DNA of 60,143 nt from Christensenella sp. UBA2853 (GCA_002350845.1 DEFL01000012.1:13929-74071), one strand, 5' to 3'; positions 1-8,452 are shown, counted from the first letter of the stretch. Made by a program: numbers and translations. Notes: generated by a model not told the origin, from the sequence alone.

Positions 1-144
1 TACCAGATCAAGGCCCATGACACTCTGATCCGCATTGCCAACAAGTTCGGCATCAAGAGCTACCGCGAAATCCTCAAGTGGAACCCGAAGATCACCAATC
101 CGCGTCTCATCCGCACCGGTGATTATCTCTACATCAAAAAATAA
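1..144 (+). CDS. LysM-domain protein, C-terminal end only
   Basis: The frame is open from the window edge and ends with TAA at 142-144. The 47 visible residues form one LysM module: it opens YQIKAHDTLIRIANKFGI, continues through LKWNP, and closes with RTGDYLYIKK, the usual end of a LysM repeat that terminates a protein. LysM modules bind N-acetylglucosamine in peptidoglycan or chitin, so this is probably a cell-wall or spore-coat associated protein. The catalytic or other N-terminal part lies outside the window, so the full function cannot be told. A strong terminator follows at once. Confidence 0.8.
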   Translation, partial: YQIKAHDTLIRIANKFGIKSYREILKWNPKITNPRLIRTGDYLYIKK

Positions 145-157
145 TGCATGAATCATT

Positions 158-190
158 GCCGCGGCACAGTGCCGCGGCTATCTTTTTTTC
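158..190 (+). terminator. Rho-independent terminator after the LysM gene
   Basis: GCCGCGGCAC and GTGCCGCGGC pair almost without a loop, followed by a run of seven T. It sits 14 nt after the LysM stop codon. Confidence 0.85.
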
Positions 191-336
191 ACCCGTCCTG
201 CAGATGCCGTGCTGCACGGGGATTGTCGATCCTGTATCAGCAATTGAAAAAGCTTCAGTCTGCTGCCGGCCTGAATGGAAATGCGTATCAACAGATGGAA
301 AACAAATGCGCTTACGCAGCAGAGGAGAAGAACGTC

Positions 337-498
337 ATGAGACTGAATGATATGCCCTGGTCCACAAGTGATATGCATCCCGAACGGAAAGCGGCTGTGC
401 TGAAAAAGCATGCTGTCCGCTATCAGATGCGCAGGAACGAAAACCGCCTGGTGCGGCTGATCCGGAATCTTTTCAGACCCGCAGGAGCGGCTGCCTGA
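337..498 (+). CDS. Small basic protein (53 aa), function unknown
   Basis: Translation from the ATG at 337 is supported by a purine-rich AGAGGAGAAG sequence just upstream. The product is strongly basic, with many Arg and Lys, and ends in the amphipathic stretch RLVRLIRNLFRP followed by GAAA. It has no signal peptide and no membrane segment long enough to span. Fifty bases downstream is a second tiny gene with a similar C-terminal RLISRLF motif but an acidic middle, so the two look like a related or complementary pair in one transcript ending at the terminator near 750. I do not recognise the family. A longer frame reading upstream to 148 lacks a ribosome binding site and was not chosen. Confidence 0.5.
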   Translation: MRLNDMPWSTSDMHPERKAAVLKKHAVRYQMRRNENRLVRLIRNLFRPAGAAA

Positions 499-544
499 GC
501 AAAGATCCCCGGCCAATACGAAATGAACAAAGGTGGAAGAAACA

Positions 545-694
545 ATGATGACCTGGAGTTATACCCGGCAGATGATGGCCGATGAACTGCTGGCTGATGA
601 TTTCGAAGACGAAGCACTGTGTGATGAAGCATACGAACCCATGTTCACGGAGAACTGGTTTTCGCGCCTGATCTCCAGGCTGTTTAAAGCATGA
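545..694 (+). CDS. Small acidic protein (49 aa), function unknown
   Basis: The start ATG at 545 is preceded by AGGTGGAAGAAACA. The product begins MMTWSYTRQMMADELL, has an acidic centre (DDFEDEALCDEAYE) and ends ENWFSRLISRLFKA. The last ten residues resemble those of the preceding small basic protein (RLIRNLF), and both are short, so the pair may be paralogous or may interact by charge; this is inference. It is followed closely by a terminator, consistent with a two-gene transcript. It could be a membrane-active or regulatory peptide, but nothing in the sequence settles this. Confidence 0.5.
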   Translation: MMTWSYTRQMMADELLADDFEDEALCDEAYEPMFTENWFSRLISRLFKA

Positions 695-709
695 AAGCAG
701 CATACAGGT

Positions 710-757
710 GACACCCCGGCAGATCGGATCCGCCGGGGTGTCGCTTTGATTTTTTTG
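710..757 (+). terminator. Rho-independent terminator after the small-protein pair
   Basis: ACACCCCGGC (711-720) pairs with GCCGGGGTGT (732-741), followed by CGCTTTGA and seven T. Confidence 0.8.
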
Positions 758-771
758 GGGGGGATGCTCTG

Positions 772-993
772 TCAGTCCATTTCTTCCAGAGCACGGATAT
801 TTCGTTTTCCGCTGCCTGTGATCGGGAACTCTGAGATGGTATGGAAGACCCGGTATTTCAGAAGCCCGAGGACTTCCCCGGAAAGATGCTGACGGCAGCG
901 CTTCCTGACCCGGTCAGGAATGGTTTCCTCGGAATCTCCGCCATGGGACTCAGGAGAATATTGGCCGTCATGCTGCCTTCCGCGGGGGAACAT
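772..993 (-). pseudogene. Remnant: C-terminal end of an adenylate-forming (AMP-binding) ligase
   Basis: On the minus strand the frame ends in a stretch that fits the C-terminal subdomain of acyl-adenylate ligases: IPDRVRKRCRQHL, then YRVFHTISEFPITGSGK, then RNIRALEEMD. The Gly-Lys is where the conserved A10 lysine sits (compare GKVDYRALE and GKIDYRALE in the two intact ligases of this window). Everything N-terminal to this (the AMP-binding core with its A3-A8 motifs) is absent, and the upstream DNA instead holds the promoter of the kinase operon. It is therefore read as a decayed 3' end, roughly residues from SHGGDSEE onward being homologous. It could still be transcribed but cannot be an active ligase. 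Confidence 0.55.
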
Positions 994-1019
994 GAAACGG
1001 TACTGAAGCCCGAAGGGGT

Positions 1020-1049
1020 TTGCCTGCCGTGCCTGCGGTGTGGTATGAT
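1020..1049 (+). promoter_or_regulatory. Promoter of the kinase operon
   Basis: TTGCCT (1020-1025), an 18-nt spacer and TATGAT (1044-1049), with TG one base before the -10 (extended -10). The predicted start is near 1056. Confidence 0.55.
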
Positions 1050-1061
1050 GGCGTCAGAAGA

Positions 1062-1084
1062 CAGGTGGGCAGTCTGCCCACCTG
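1062..1084 (+). other. 5'-leader hairpin of the kinase operon
   Basis: CAGGTGGGCA pairs with TGCCCACCTG around a three-base loop. There is no T run, so it is not a terminator. It begins only about six bases after the predicted transcription start and its core nearly matches the terminator stem at 3237-3259 that ends the same operon. Confidence 0.6.
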
Positions 1085-1142
1085 CACAGAGCGGCTGCAT
1101 GCTATCATAGAAAGATGAAAAACAGGAGGGGAGGCGTGCGCC

Positions 1143-1589
1143 ATGGAGGAAGAAAAGCGGCTGACAACCGACGAGCTGCTGAAACTGCTCTTCAAGGAGA
1201 GAAGCCTGGAGCAGTTTTTGCAGCGCAATGAGTCGGCCTACCTGAACACCACCTTTGCGGACTACCTCTCCGGGTGGTGCAGGCGGGAGCACGAGGTGCC
1301 CGAACAGCTCATCCGCCGCGCGAACCTGGAAAAATCCTTCGGGCATCAGCTGTTTACCGGCAAGCGAAACCCCTCACGGGACACGGTGATCAAGCTGGCC
1401 TTCGCCATGCGGGCGGATGTGGCCCAGACGCAGGAGATGCTGAAGATCGCGCGCAAGAGCGTTCTCTATCCGCGCATCAAGCGGGACACGGTGATCATCT
1501 ACTGCCTGCACAACCATATCTCCCTCGTGGACACTGAGCTCATTCTGGAAGACCTTGATCTTCCGAACCTGGGAGGGCGGGACAAATGA
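1143..1589 (+). CDS. HTH (XRE-like) protein encoded with a Ser/Thr kinase
   Basis: A 148-residue soluble protein starting at ATG 1143 after an AGGAGGGGAGG ribosome binding site. The middle part (about residues 55-85), with FGHQLFTGKRNPSRDTVIKL and AFAMRADV, has the shape of an XRE/Cro helix-turn-helix, in which a turn followed by PSRDTVIKLA precedes a further helix. The C-terminus is a helical region ending LVDTELILEDLDLPNLG. Its last four bases overlap the kinase start (ATGA), so the two are translationally coupled and the protein is probably the cytoplasmic partner, substrate or DNA-binding output of the kinase. The pairing of such proteins with kinases in clostridia is from memory; its exact role is inference. 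Confidence 0.65.
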   Translation: MEEEKRLTTDELLKLLFKERSLEQFLQRNESAYLNTTFADYLSGWCRREHEVPEQLIRRANLEKSFGHQLFTGKRNPSRDTVIKLAFAMRADVAQTQEMLKIARKSVLYPRIKRDTVIIYCLHNHISLVDTELILEDLDLPNLGGRDK

Positions 1590-3196
1590 AGGAAATCAGG
1601 CATATTGTTGAGGACATCCAGGCCGTCTTCGCACAGAGCAGCTATCCCGTGGAATTCCTCGCTGCCTACGACCAGATGGAATGCCTGTCCAGCCACAGCG
1701 GCCGCGAGACCTTTCTGATCCAGGAAAAGGCCACCGGCAGGCCCGCCGTGGCCAAGTGCTATGACAGGACCCTGTTCCCTTTCCAGCCGGACTACAGCTT
1801 TCTGGCCGACCTGGATCACCCGGGGCTTCCGAAGTTCCTGGGGGAATACCACAACGAGCAGATGCTCTGCATCGTGCGGGAATACATTGAGGGTGAGCCG
1901 CTGAGCGAGCGCGCAGGGGAACATGACATAAGCCAGGAGGAGATCCTCTCTGTCACAGACCAGCTCTGCGGCATTCTGGAAGCCCTGCACAGCCACAACC
2001 CGCCGATCATCCACCGGGATATCAAGCCGGAGAACGTCATTATCCGCCCCGACGGCACGGCCGTGCTCATTGACTTTGACATCTCCCGCAGCTTTAAGGA
2101 GCACGGAAAGGCGGACACGGTCTGTTTCGGAACCCGGGGGTATGCGGCGCCGGAACAGTACGGATTCGGGCAGACGGACAGCCGCACGGACATTTTCGCC
2201 CTGGGCGTGCTGCTCAGGTGGATGATGACCGGCAGCATCCGCGAGAACAAAAACATCACGATCAACGCGGATGTGCAGCGCATCATCGACCATTGCACCG
2301 CCTTTTCACCGGATGCGCGCTACGCGGACGCCGCCGTGGTGCGGCGTGAGGTGCGCGCTGTGAAAAAGAATGGACCGCTCCTTTCCCTGAGGACGCTGCT
2401 GACCCTGACCCTCACGGCGCTGGTCTTTCTCGGCGCAGGGTTTGCCGTGGGACGGTATACCGAGGTGCTTAAGCCCAGGCCGCAGGTCGTCTTTGCTGAA
2501 CCGGTGATTGAGCGCGCGGCGCGGCTGCAGCTGGGGAAGGAGAAAGGCGCACTCACACCGGAGGATCTTCAGCAGATCACGCACCTCTATATCTATGGCA
2601 GCGAAGCCTACGCGGAGCTGGAGCAGCTGGCCGCCCAGCGGGTGGACAATCATCCGGAGGGCAGCATCCGCACTCTGGATGACCTGAAGATGATGCCTGG
2701 TCTGACGAATGTGCACATCGTGCGCCAGGGGCTGGTGGATGTGAGCAGTCTTTCAGAGCTGCAGCATCTGAATACCCTGGAGCTCAAGCACATGCGCATC
2801 TCTGACCTGCAGCCCGTCGCCGCGAACAGCCGCCTGCAGTACCTGGTGCTCTTTGACACAGGGCTGACCGATGTGACGGCACTGGAAGCGTGTCCATGGC
2901 TGTCGGTTCTGGATATCGGCCTGAATGACATCATGAATCTGGATGCCATCGGCGCGTATCCGGGACTGCGCGTCCTGAATCTGATGTGGCTGAAGCTTCA
3001 CGATGTGAACGGCATTGAACAGCGCATGCCCAGACTGGAGACGGTCATGCTGCAGCACAGCCAGATTCTTGACCTGAGCGGACTGAAGGCGCTGAAAAAC
3101 CTGCGGACCGTGGAGGTGCTCCCGTCGCAGGCGGAGGAAGTGCGTGCCGCCTTTGCGGACAGGCCGGACGTGGAGATCCGGGTGGTTGACAATTAA
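1586..3196 (+). CDS. Transmembrane Ser/Thr protein kinase with extracellular leucine-rich repeats
   Basis: The 536-residue product has an N-terminal PknB-type kinase domain (about 1-255): an ATP-site lysine in PAVAKCYD, the catalytic loop HRDIKPENV near residue 143, and APEQYGFGQ in the activation segment. The metal-binding DFG motif reads DFD (LIDFDIS, near 162). A single hydrophobic segment at about 266-288 (LLTLTLTALVFLGAGFAVG) would place the C-terminal 240 residues outside the cell. That part contains leucine-rich repeats of the SxLxxLxxLxxLxL type from about residue 370. The layout suggests a sensor kinase reading an extracellular or cell-wall ligand. It overlaps the upstream HTH gene by 4 nt and ends before a terminator whose stem echoes the operon's leader hairpin. 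Residues for phosphotransfer are present apart from the DFG glycine. Confidence 0.9.
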   Translation: MKEIRHIVEDIQAVFAQSSYPVEFLAAYDQMECLSSHSGRETFLIQEKATGRPAVAKCYDRTLFPFQPDYSFLADLDHPGLPKFLGEYHNEQMLCIVREYIEGEPLSERAGEHDISQEEILSVTDQLCGILEALHSHNPPIIHRDIKPENVIIRPDGTAVLIDFDISRSFKEHGKADTVCFGTRGYAAPEQYGFGQTDSRTDIFALGVLLRWMMTGSIRENKNITINADVQRIIDHCTAFSPDARYADAAVVRREVRAVKKNGPLLSLRTLLTLTLTALVFLGAGFAVGRYTEVLKPRPQVVFAEPVIERAARLQLGKEKGALTPEDLQQITHLYIYGSEAYAELEQLAAQRVDNHPEGSIRTLDDLKMMPGLTNVHIVRQGLVDVSSLSELQHLNTLELKHMRISDLQPVAANSRLQYLVLFDTGLTDVTALEACPWLSVLDIGLNDIMNLDAIGAYPGLRVLNLMWLKLHDVNGIEQRMPRLETVMLQHSQILDLSGLKALKNLRTVEVLPSQAEEVRAAFADRPDVEIRVVDN

Positions 3197-3236
3197 CACA
3201 CGGCAGGCGCGGGAAGCAGAAGGGTTCTTCTTTCTC

Positions 3237-3264
3237 AAGGTGGGCAGACCGCCCACCTTTTTTG
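3237..3264 (+). terminator. Terminator of the kinase operon
   Basis: AAGGTGGGC (3237-3245), a five-base loop and GCCCACCTT (3251-3259), then T6. The core GGTGGGCAG is shared with the leader hairpin at 1062. Confidence 0.85.
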
Positions 3265-3332
3265 TGTGCCCCTCTGATAGAATAAGACCAGAAACGAAAA
3301 GTGTTCATCGACTTTGTCAGGAGGCATGCGCT

Positions 3333-6300
3333 ATGAAAAAAAGACTGCTTACTGTTTTTCTGCTGACCCTTGCGCTCTGTCTGTGCGCGGTGCTCTGCCT
3401 TGCGGACACAGTGCCGTCTATCAGCGTGAGTACGCTGACGCCGCAGTACAATGAGATGATCACGGTCACCGTGCACGCGCCCGCCGGCGCAACGGCAGTG
3501 CGCGTCTGGAATGACGGCGACGGGAGTGATCTCGAAGGCAACCGCTGGGGACGCTGGGAGTATTTTGATCACAATCTTTCCTTGCTTCAGGCAGAGATCA
3601 GGTGCTGGGACGAGGGCCCCTGGCTGGTGCGGGCGGCGTATACCACCGCCGCGTACGCGGACTGGGACGAGCTGGGCGATCTGGAGGAGAGTGACTGGAC
3701 TGCCATTGGGCAGGAGATCATTCTCACCGTTGAGGAGATGCTCGGCGTCATGAGCCCGCCGTCTGCCCATCTGGTCAGCACGACGGTCGCCCGGGGCGAG
3801 CCTGTCCGGCTGGTGATCGACGCCCTGCAGGGGAGAGACGAATGGTATTTTGCGGAGCTGGACGCCTGGAATATGGACAGGTGGGAGCAGGTGGAGAACA
3901 GCCATGCAGATTTTGAGGCCGTGGAGGACGTGGAACAGCTCTATCTCACACCCAACCTTGCGCCAGGCCGCTACAGGCTCCGCCTGGCCTGCGAGGCCGT
4001 CGGCTACGACCAGGCCTGGAGCAGTGACCTGAATGAGACCAGCCTCGTGTTTGAAGTCACGCAGCCGCAGGGGGATGTGCCGGAGGTCGCACTGTATTTT
4101 GCGCGGAATACCTCCCTCTCCTTTGAGCAGATCACGTTCTGGACCTGGGCGGAAGGTGCCGACCATGTGCACGTCACCGTGACCAAGCAGGACGAGGAGT
4201 TCTGGCGCAACGATATCGATGAGGACGGCGGACTGCAGCGTATCAACTGGTCCAGCTCGGACAGCGGCACCTATATCTTCACCCTCACCGCATATTACGG
4301 AGATGAGGAGCGCACAGCCGAGCCCTTTGTCCTCGTGCAGAGCGCGCCCTACGGCACGCTTCAGGCGCCGGAGATCAGCGGTGTGCCGGGCGTGATCGAG
4401 GTGGGACAGTCTGTCAGCGGCTCGGTCGGTACGGTTGCCAATGCAGAGGACTACCACATGCGCCTGGGATACAGGACGGAATCCGGGGAACTCGAAACCC
4501 TGTGGGAGGGCAACCCGAACAGTGACCATACATTCAGTATTCCCGGCACGCTGATCAGCCGGACGGGCGTTTATTCGCTGCAGGCCCACAGCCATGCCCT
4601 GGGTTACAACGGCGGGCACACGGATATGGCGGTCTATGCTGCCGAGCAGGTGCCTACGGGGAACACCTTCCTTGTGGATCGGACTGAAGTGCAGACCTGG
4701 GAGAGCTTCAGCTTTGTCCTCTATGCCCCGGGCATGAGCCGGGTCATGCTCAAGCTCAACGGCGGCTTCTGGGGGGACAATGAGGGCGACAGGCTGATGG
4801 GCACCATGACCTTCCGCAACCCGGGCACCTACCGCCTGCAGGCCGTCGCCACGGACAATCCGGAGTACGGATGGACGCAGATCGGAGAGATCATCACGGT
4901 CACGGTCACAGCGCCGTATGGCTCACTGCCGGTCACGATCAGCGCCCCGGCCGGCGTTGCCGCGGGCGGTACCGGAGAGATCACGGTCACCTTTGAGCAC
5001 GGCGGCGTGGACTATGACGGCTGGGTCGCCCTGCGTGACCGGAACTGGAACGAGCAGGAGGACGCCCTGGAGCTGATCTCCCGCACAGACGGTGCGAATG
5101 CCGACGTGGAGACCTGGCGTGTCCGCGGAGACAGCCTTGAGCCGGGCGAAGTCTATATGCTGGAAGCGGTCTGCACTCCCTTCACCGCGGGCTATACGGA
5201 GAGCGCGGCGCGCCACGAACTGGTGGTCACTGCCGGCGCCGGACAGGCCGGCACGCTGAGCGTGGCGGACACGGATCTTCTGCGCTGCGAGAGCACAACG
5301 GTCACGGTGAATGTGCCCGGCGCCACCGCCCTGATGCTGCATTTCGAGCAGGAGCACTGGGAGCCGATCGTGGGTTCCTCTGCTGAACGCTTCTGTCAGT
5401 TCTTTAACCCGGGGGCCAATCAGGTGTTTGCGCGCTATACCACGGATCCTCTGCCGGATGGGGAGGAAATCGACTTCAGCGCGCTCAACTGGACAGGCAT
5501 GACGAATATCGTCACGGTGCAGGTGACCGCGACGGATACCCTGGACACGCCGGATTACAGCCTCAGCGCGGAGCTCGTGGATGTTTTTGAGCCCTTCGTG
5601 GTTACGATCAATACCATCCAGAGCAAGCAGGAATGGTACATGGCACAGCTGACCGATGAGCAGGACGGCCACCCGGTCACGGATGTGTTCATGTGGGATG
5701 AGAACACCCACACCATCCGCGTGGAAACGGCGGGCGTCCCCTCGGGACTGTACTTCCTGCGGATCTGGACGGACGCCGTGGGCTGCAACAGCAATGGCGC
5801 GGAAGCGTTTGTCGGCATCAACGATCCGGAAGAGAACCGGCTGTACGTCAGCCTCCCGTCCGGGACTGTGCTTTCCCAGGACATGACGCATGTGGAGGCG
5901 TATGCCCAGGGTGCGGCGTCCATCCGTCTGACCATTACCAACCCGGACAATCCGAACATGGCGGCGCGCACCCAGGAGCAGAGCGGCGAGCGTTTCAGGG
6001 ATGACATTGTGTTTGGCAACAGTGAGGGCAACCGGCATGTGCTGATCGAAGCCTTTGCCCCCGGCGGCAGTGTGATGGATACTTATCAGGCGGATATTCA
6101 GCTGATTGCGCCTTACGGCAATCGCCCGGTCCCGCGCATTTTCATGGACGGCGTGTGGACGGCGGACCAGCCTCTGAGTTTCTACGTGGACGCGGGCGAC
6201 GCGCTGTTCATCTATGTGGATGTGGTGGATCTCTCGGTGAACCCGGAGCAGGTGGTATATGAGGATGATGACATCGTCTTTGATCCCTGGAACTGGGGCT

Positions 6301-6704
6301 ATGAGATCCCGGCTTCCTCCTTCATACCCGGACACCGCTACCTGATTGAGGGATTCACCTCCGGCGTCGGATACAATGCCGGGGAGTTTGCCCTTCATAT
6401 CAACGCGCTGCCCGCCGGCGCCGACACGCTGACCCTGCCGGCGCTGCTGACGGAAGTGGAGGATGAGGCTTTCATGGGCACGGCCGCCTGGCGCATCACA
6501 GTGCCCCAGGGTGTCACGGCCATCGGGGAGCGCGCCTTCGCCGGCTGCGCGAACCTGATGGTGGCCGATCTCCCGGCGGATCTTGCGTTCCTGCCTGCCA
6601 GTGCCTTCTCCACCCCTGTGAACGTCTACGGCGAGGCCGGAAGCCTGCTGGAGAATGCGGTGAAGAACTGCGCAAACGTGCATTTCATCTATCTCGGGGA
6701 ATGA
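3333..6704 (+). CDS. Large secreted multi-domain protein with C-terminal BspA-type leucine-rich repeats
   Basis: A 1,123-residue protein starting at ATG 3333, chosen because AGGAGG lies just upstream and a clear signal peptide follows (MKKRLLTVFLLTLALCLCA, cleavage near CLADT). The body is a series of beta-rich, Ig-like modules of about 100-190 residues with recurring features: VEVGQ/VARGEP openings, a Trp-rich centre, and the linker APYG seen three times (SAPYGTL, TAPYGSL, IAPYGNR). The last 100 residues hold leucine-rich repeats of the BspA/LRR_5 kind (VEDEAFMG, ITVPQGVTAIGERAFAGC, LPASAF). There is no LPXTG, transmembrane tail or catalytic motif, so it is likely a secreted adhesin or structural/ligand protein. 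It follows the LRR-bearing kinase directly, which raises the possibility that the two act together; that is inference. Confidence 0.85.
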   Translation: MKKRLLTVFLLTLALCLCAVLCLADTVPSISVSTLTPQYNEMITVTVHAPAGATAVRVWNDGDGSDLEGNRWGRWEYFDHNLSLLQAEIRCWDEGPWLVRAAYTTAAYADWDELGDLEESDWTAIGQEIILTVEEMLGVMSPPSAHLVSTTVARGEPVRLVIDALQGRDEWYFAELDAWNMDRWEQVENSHADFEAVEDVEQLYLTPNLAPGRYRLRLACEAVGYDQAWSSDLNETSLVFEVTQPQGDVPEVALYFARNTSLSFEQITFWTWAEGADHVHVTVTKQDEEFWRNDIDEDGGLQRINWSSSDSGTYIFTLTAYYGDEERTAEPFVLVQSAPYGTLQAPEISGVPGVIEVGQSVSGSVGTVANAEDYHMRLGYRTESGELETLWEGNPNSDHTFSIPGTLISRTGVYSLQAHSHALGYNGGHTDMAVYAAEQVPTGNTFLVDRTEVQTWESFSFVLYAPGMSRVMLKLNGGFWGDNEGDRLMGTMTFRNPGTYRLQAVATDNPEYGWTQIGEIITVTVTAPYGSLPVTISAPAGVAAGGTGEITVTFEHGGVDYDGWVALRDRNWNEQEDALELISRTDGANADVETWRVRGDSLEPGEVYMLEAVCTPFTAGYTESAARHELVVTAGAGQAGTLSVADTDLLRCESTTVTVNVPGATALMLHFEQEHWEPIVGSSAERFCQFFNPGANQVFARYTTDPLPDGEEIDFSALNWTGMTNIVTVQVTATDTLDTPDYSLSAELVDVFEPFVVTINTIQSKQEWYMAQLTDEQDGHPVTDVFMWDENTHTIRVETAGVPSGLYFLRIWTDAVGCNSNGAEAFVGINDPEENRLYVSLPSGTVLSQDMTHVEAYAQGAASIRLTITNPDNPNMAARTQEQSGERFRDDIVFGNSEGNRHVLIEAFAPGGSVMDTYQADIQLIAPYGNRPVPRIFMDGVWTADQPLSFYVDAGDALFIYVDVVDLSVNPEQVVYEDDDIVFDPWNWGYEIPASSFIPGHRYLIEGFTSGVGYNAGEFALHINALPAGADTLTLPALLTEVEDEAFMGTAAWRITVPQGVTAIGERAFAGCANLMVADLPADLAFLPASAFSTPVNVYGEAGSLLENAVKNCANVHFIYLGE

Positions 6705-7032
6705 GGACAGCCTTTCCGGATGCATTTGCTCAGGCGTCAATAGAAACAGACGGATTGAAGCGGCAGTGGCAGGTCTTCCACGGATAGAAAGCATGTCAAT
6801 TCAGAAAATGGATTTCAGGTTATCCCGGGAGCCTCGCGTGCAGACTGATTCGCATGCGGGGCTCCGTTTATTGCGACAGCCATTATTTGCTGATGGAAAA
6901 CAGCATCCTGTGACGGAAATGTGCAGAACCTTTTGAAAACAGACAGGAGAAGGTCCGGCTGCAGGGCTGACTGCGCAGGCCAGGGAAAACCACTTTTCAT
7001 GAATGACGGACACCATGGAATTCCATACAGAT
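6705..7032. other. Intergenic stretch without a recognisable gene
   Basis: Several short open frames exist on both strands here, but none has a ribosome binding site, a plausible protein composition or a recognisable motif. No terminator is seen directly after the secreted-protein gene. Confidence 0.5.
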
Positions 7033-7067
7033 GAAAGGACCGGCACACTTCATTCCGGTCCTTTTAA
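7033..7067. terminator. Hairpin terminator, possibly bidirectional
   Basis: AAAGGACCGG and CCGGTCCTTT pair around an 11-nt loop. T-rich flanks are short on both strands. On the minus strand it lies just after the stop codon at 7081. Confidence 0.55.
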
Positions 7068-7080
7068 GCGGTGATTTCTG

Positions 7081-7260
7081 TCAGCTCTTGCGGATCTTCT
7101 GGAGCTGCTCATTGATGTTCCGGATCAGCTCCTGAGGCACGGCATCGCCGGCCTTTTTCAGAAGGGGCTCGAAACTCATGGCAGCCATCATTTTCTGCAG
7201 GCTGGCATTGTTTTTGTCTTTCCGCGCATCGACGCAGAGAGGCAAAAAATGCAGGAGCAC
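7081..7260 (-). pseudogene. Remnant: C-terminal tail of a larger protein, perhaps a GH3 beta-glucosidase
   Basis: Read on the minus strand, a frame with no start of its own ends at TGA 7081. The tail includes FLPLCVDARKDKNN, then SLQKMMAAMSFEPLLKKAG, then PQELIRNINEQLQKIRKS. The pattern (FLP, a short gap, MMAAMSF, KAGDAVPQEL, INEQL) is like the extreme C-terminus of some clostridial GH3 enzymes, where a MxxGMSLxxxAxxAG segment is followed by PELL and a helix. The match is from memory and weak. No start codon with a ribosome binding site and no upstream homologous coding sequence is visible, because the LacI gene begins its stop-codon end at 7342. I read it as the leftover 3' end of a LacI-regulated gene. 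Confidence 0.35.
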
Positions 7261-7341
7261 ATCTGGCGGACATGATCCTGCATCAGAGAATGAAGAACAG
7301 AGGACGTGAAGCGGGCAGGGAGTGCGGGTGCAGCACGAATG

Positions 7342-8376
7342 TCAGCAGCTTTTCCTGCAGACGAGCTTCACCGGGCAGACGACTTTGATGGGCGGCTGCA
7401 CATCGCCGTGAATCCGGTCGCGGAGGATTTTGACGCCGGCCCTGGCCATCTCTTCAAAACCGCAGTCAATGCTGCAAAGGGGGATCGGGAAGGACAGGGA
7501 GCCTTCCAGATTATCGAAACTGACCATGCCGAAATCATCCCTGCGCAGCGTGCCGGATTTCATCATGGCGGAAAGCACGTGCCAGGCTTCCACGTCGCAG
7601 AAAACAAACAGACCGTCAAAGCCGCTGGCTTTCAGGCTTTTCAGCTTTTCCGCCAGCAGATGATACCAGGAATCCATCTGATCATGGTCGATGATATTCC
7701 GGGAAGAGATAAACACGCACTGATCGGTGACCGGGATGCCGGTGTCGTCACAGGCGCGCTGGAAGCCCTGAAGACGCAGATCGGTGGAATACAGGACGGT
7801 GTTGGATGAAATGAATGCCAGTCTGCGGCGGCCGGACTCGATCAGATGCTGCGTGGCAAGATACGCGCCGTGAAATTCATCACATACAACGCAGTCCGCC
7901 TCATTTTCCGACAGGTATCGGGACATGAGCACAAAAGGCATGCGGGCAGCCTTCAGCCGTGCAATGGTCGGCTGGCTCTTTGCGGTGGGGAAGAGAAGCA
8001 CGCCGTCCACGCAGCGGGAGATGGCCTGCTCTACCAGGGACAGCTCGAGCTCTGCATCATCCCGGGAACACATGATGATCAGAGAATAGCCTTTTTCCCT
8101 GGCTGCGTTCTGGATGGTGTCAGCCATGATGCCGTAAAAGGGGTTGGACATGCCGCCCAGGATCACGGCAAAAATATGCGTTCTGCCCGAACGCAGAGAA
8201 CTGGCAATCTGATTGATGGAATACCCCATTCGATCCGCGACGCGGCGTATGGATTTGATGGTTTCGGGGGAGATATCGCTTTTGTTGCGCAGCGCGCGGG
8301 AGACGGTATTGACGGAATAGCCGGTCTCTTTTGCGATATCCTGCAGCGTTACCCTTTTTTCGCTCTGATATTTCAT
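7342..8376 (-). CDS. LacI-family transcriptional regulator
   Basis: A 344-residue protein of the usual LacI length. The N-terminus is a classic LacI helix-turn-helix and hinge: VTLQDIAKETGYSVNTVSRA, then SPETIKSIRRVADRMGYSINQIASSLRSGRT. The remainder is a periplasmic-binding-protein-like ligand domain (IFAVILGGMSNPFYGIMAD; CVDGVLLFP; FVLMSRYL; GFDGLFVFCDVEAW; DFGMVSFDN), which would bind a sugar. Its own promoter (8453-8481) abuts a palindromic operator, and a second copy of the operator lies about 116 bp further upstream, so autoregulation is likely. The genes it would be expected to control on either side are only remnants, making it an orphan regulator in this window. Confidence 0.93.
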   Translation of the reverse strand: MKYQSEKRVTLQDIAKETGYSVNTVSRALRNKSDISPETIKSIRRVADRMGYSINQIASSLRSGRTHIFAVILGGMSNPFYGIMADTIQNAAREKGYSLIIMCSRDDAELELSLVEQAISRCVDGVLLFPTAKSQPTIARLKAARMPFVLMSRYLSENEADCVVCDEFHGAYLATQHLIESGRRRLAFISSNTVLYSTDLRLQGFQRACDDTGIPVTDQCVFISSRNIIDHDQMDSWYHLLAEKLKSLKASGFDGLFVFCDVEAWHVLSAMMKSGTLRRDDFGMVSFDNLEGSLSFPIPLCSIDCGFEEMARAGVKILRDRIHGDVQPPIKVVCPVKLVCRKSC

Positions 8377-8452
8377 GTCACGTCGTTCCTCGGAAAATGA
8401 TAGTCTAAAGAGAAGTTTATATATTTATTTATACAACATCCATCACAGCAGA

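Noticed and set aside
4923..6794. A minus-strand open frame of over 600 codons across the secreted-protein gene
   Set aside because: Composition is rich in His, Arg and Gly with no motifs, and the plus strand carries a signal peptide and repeat domains in frame.
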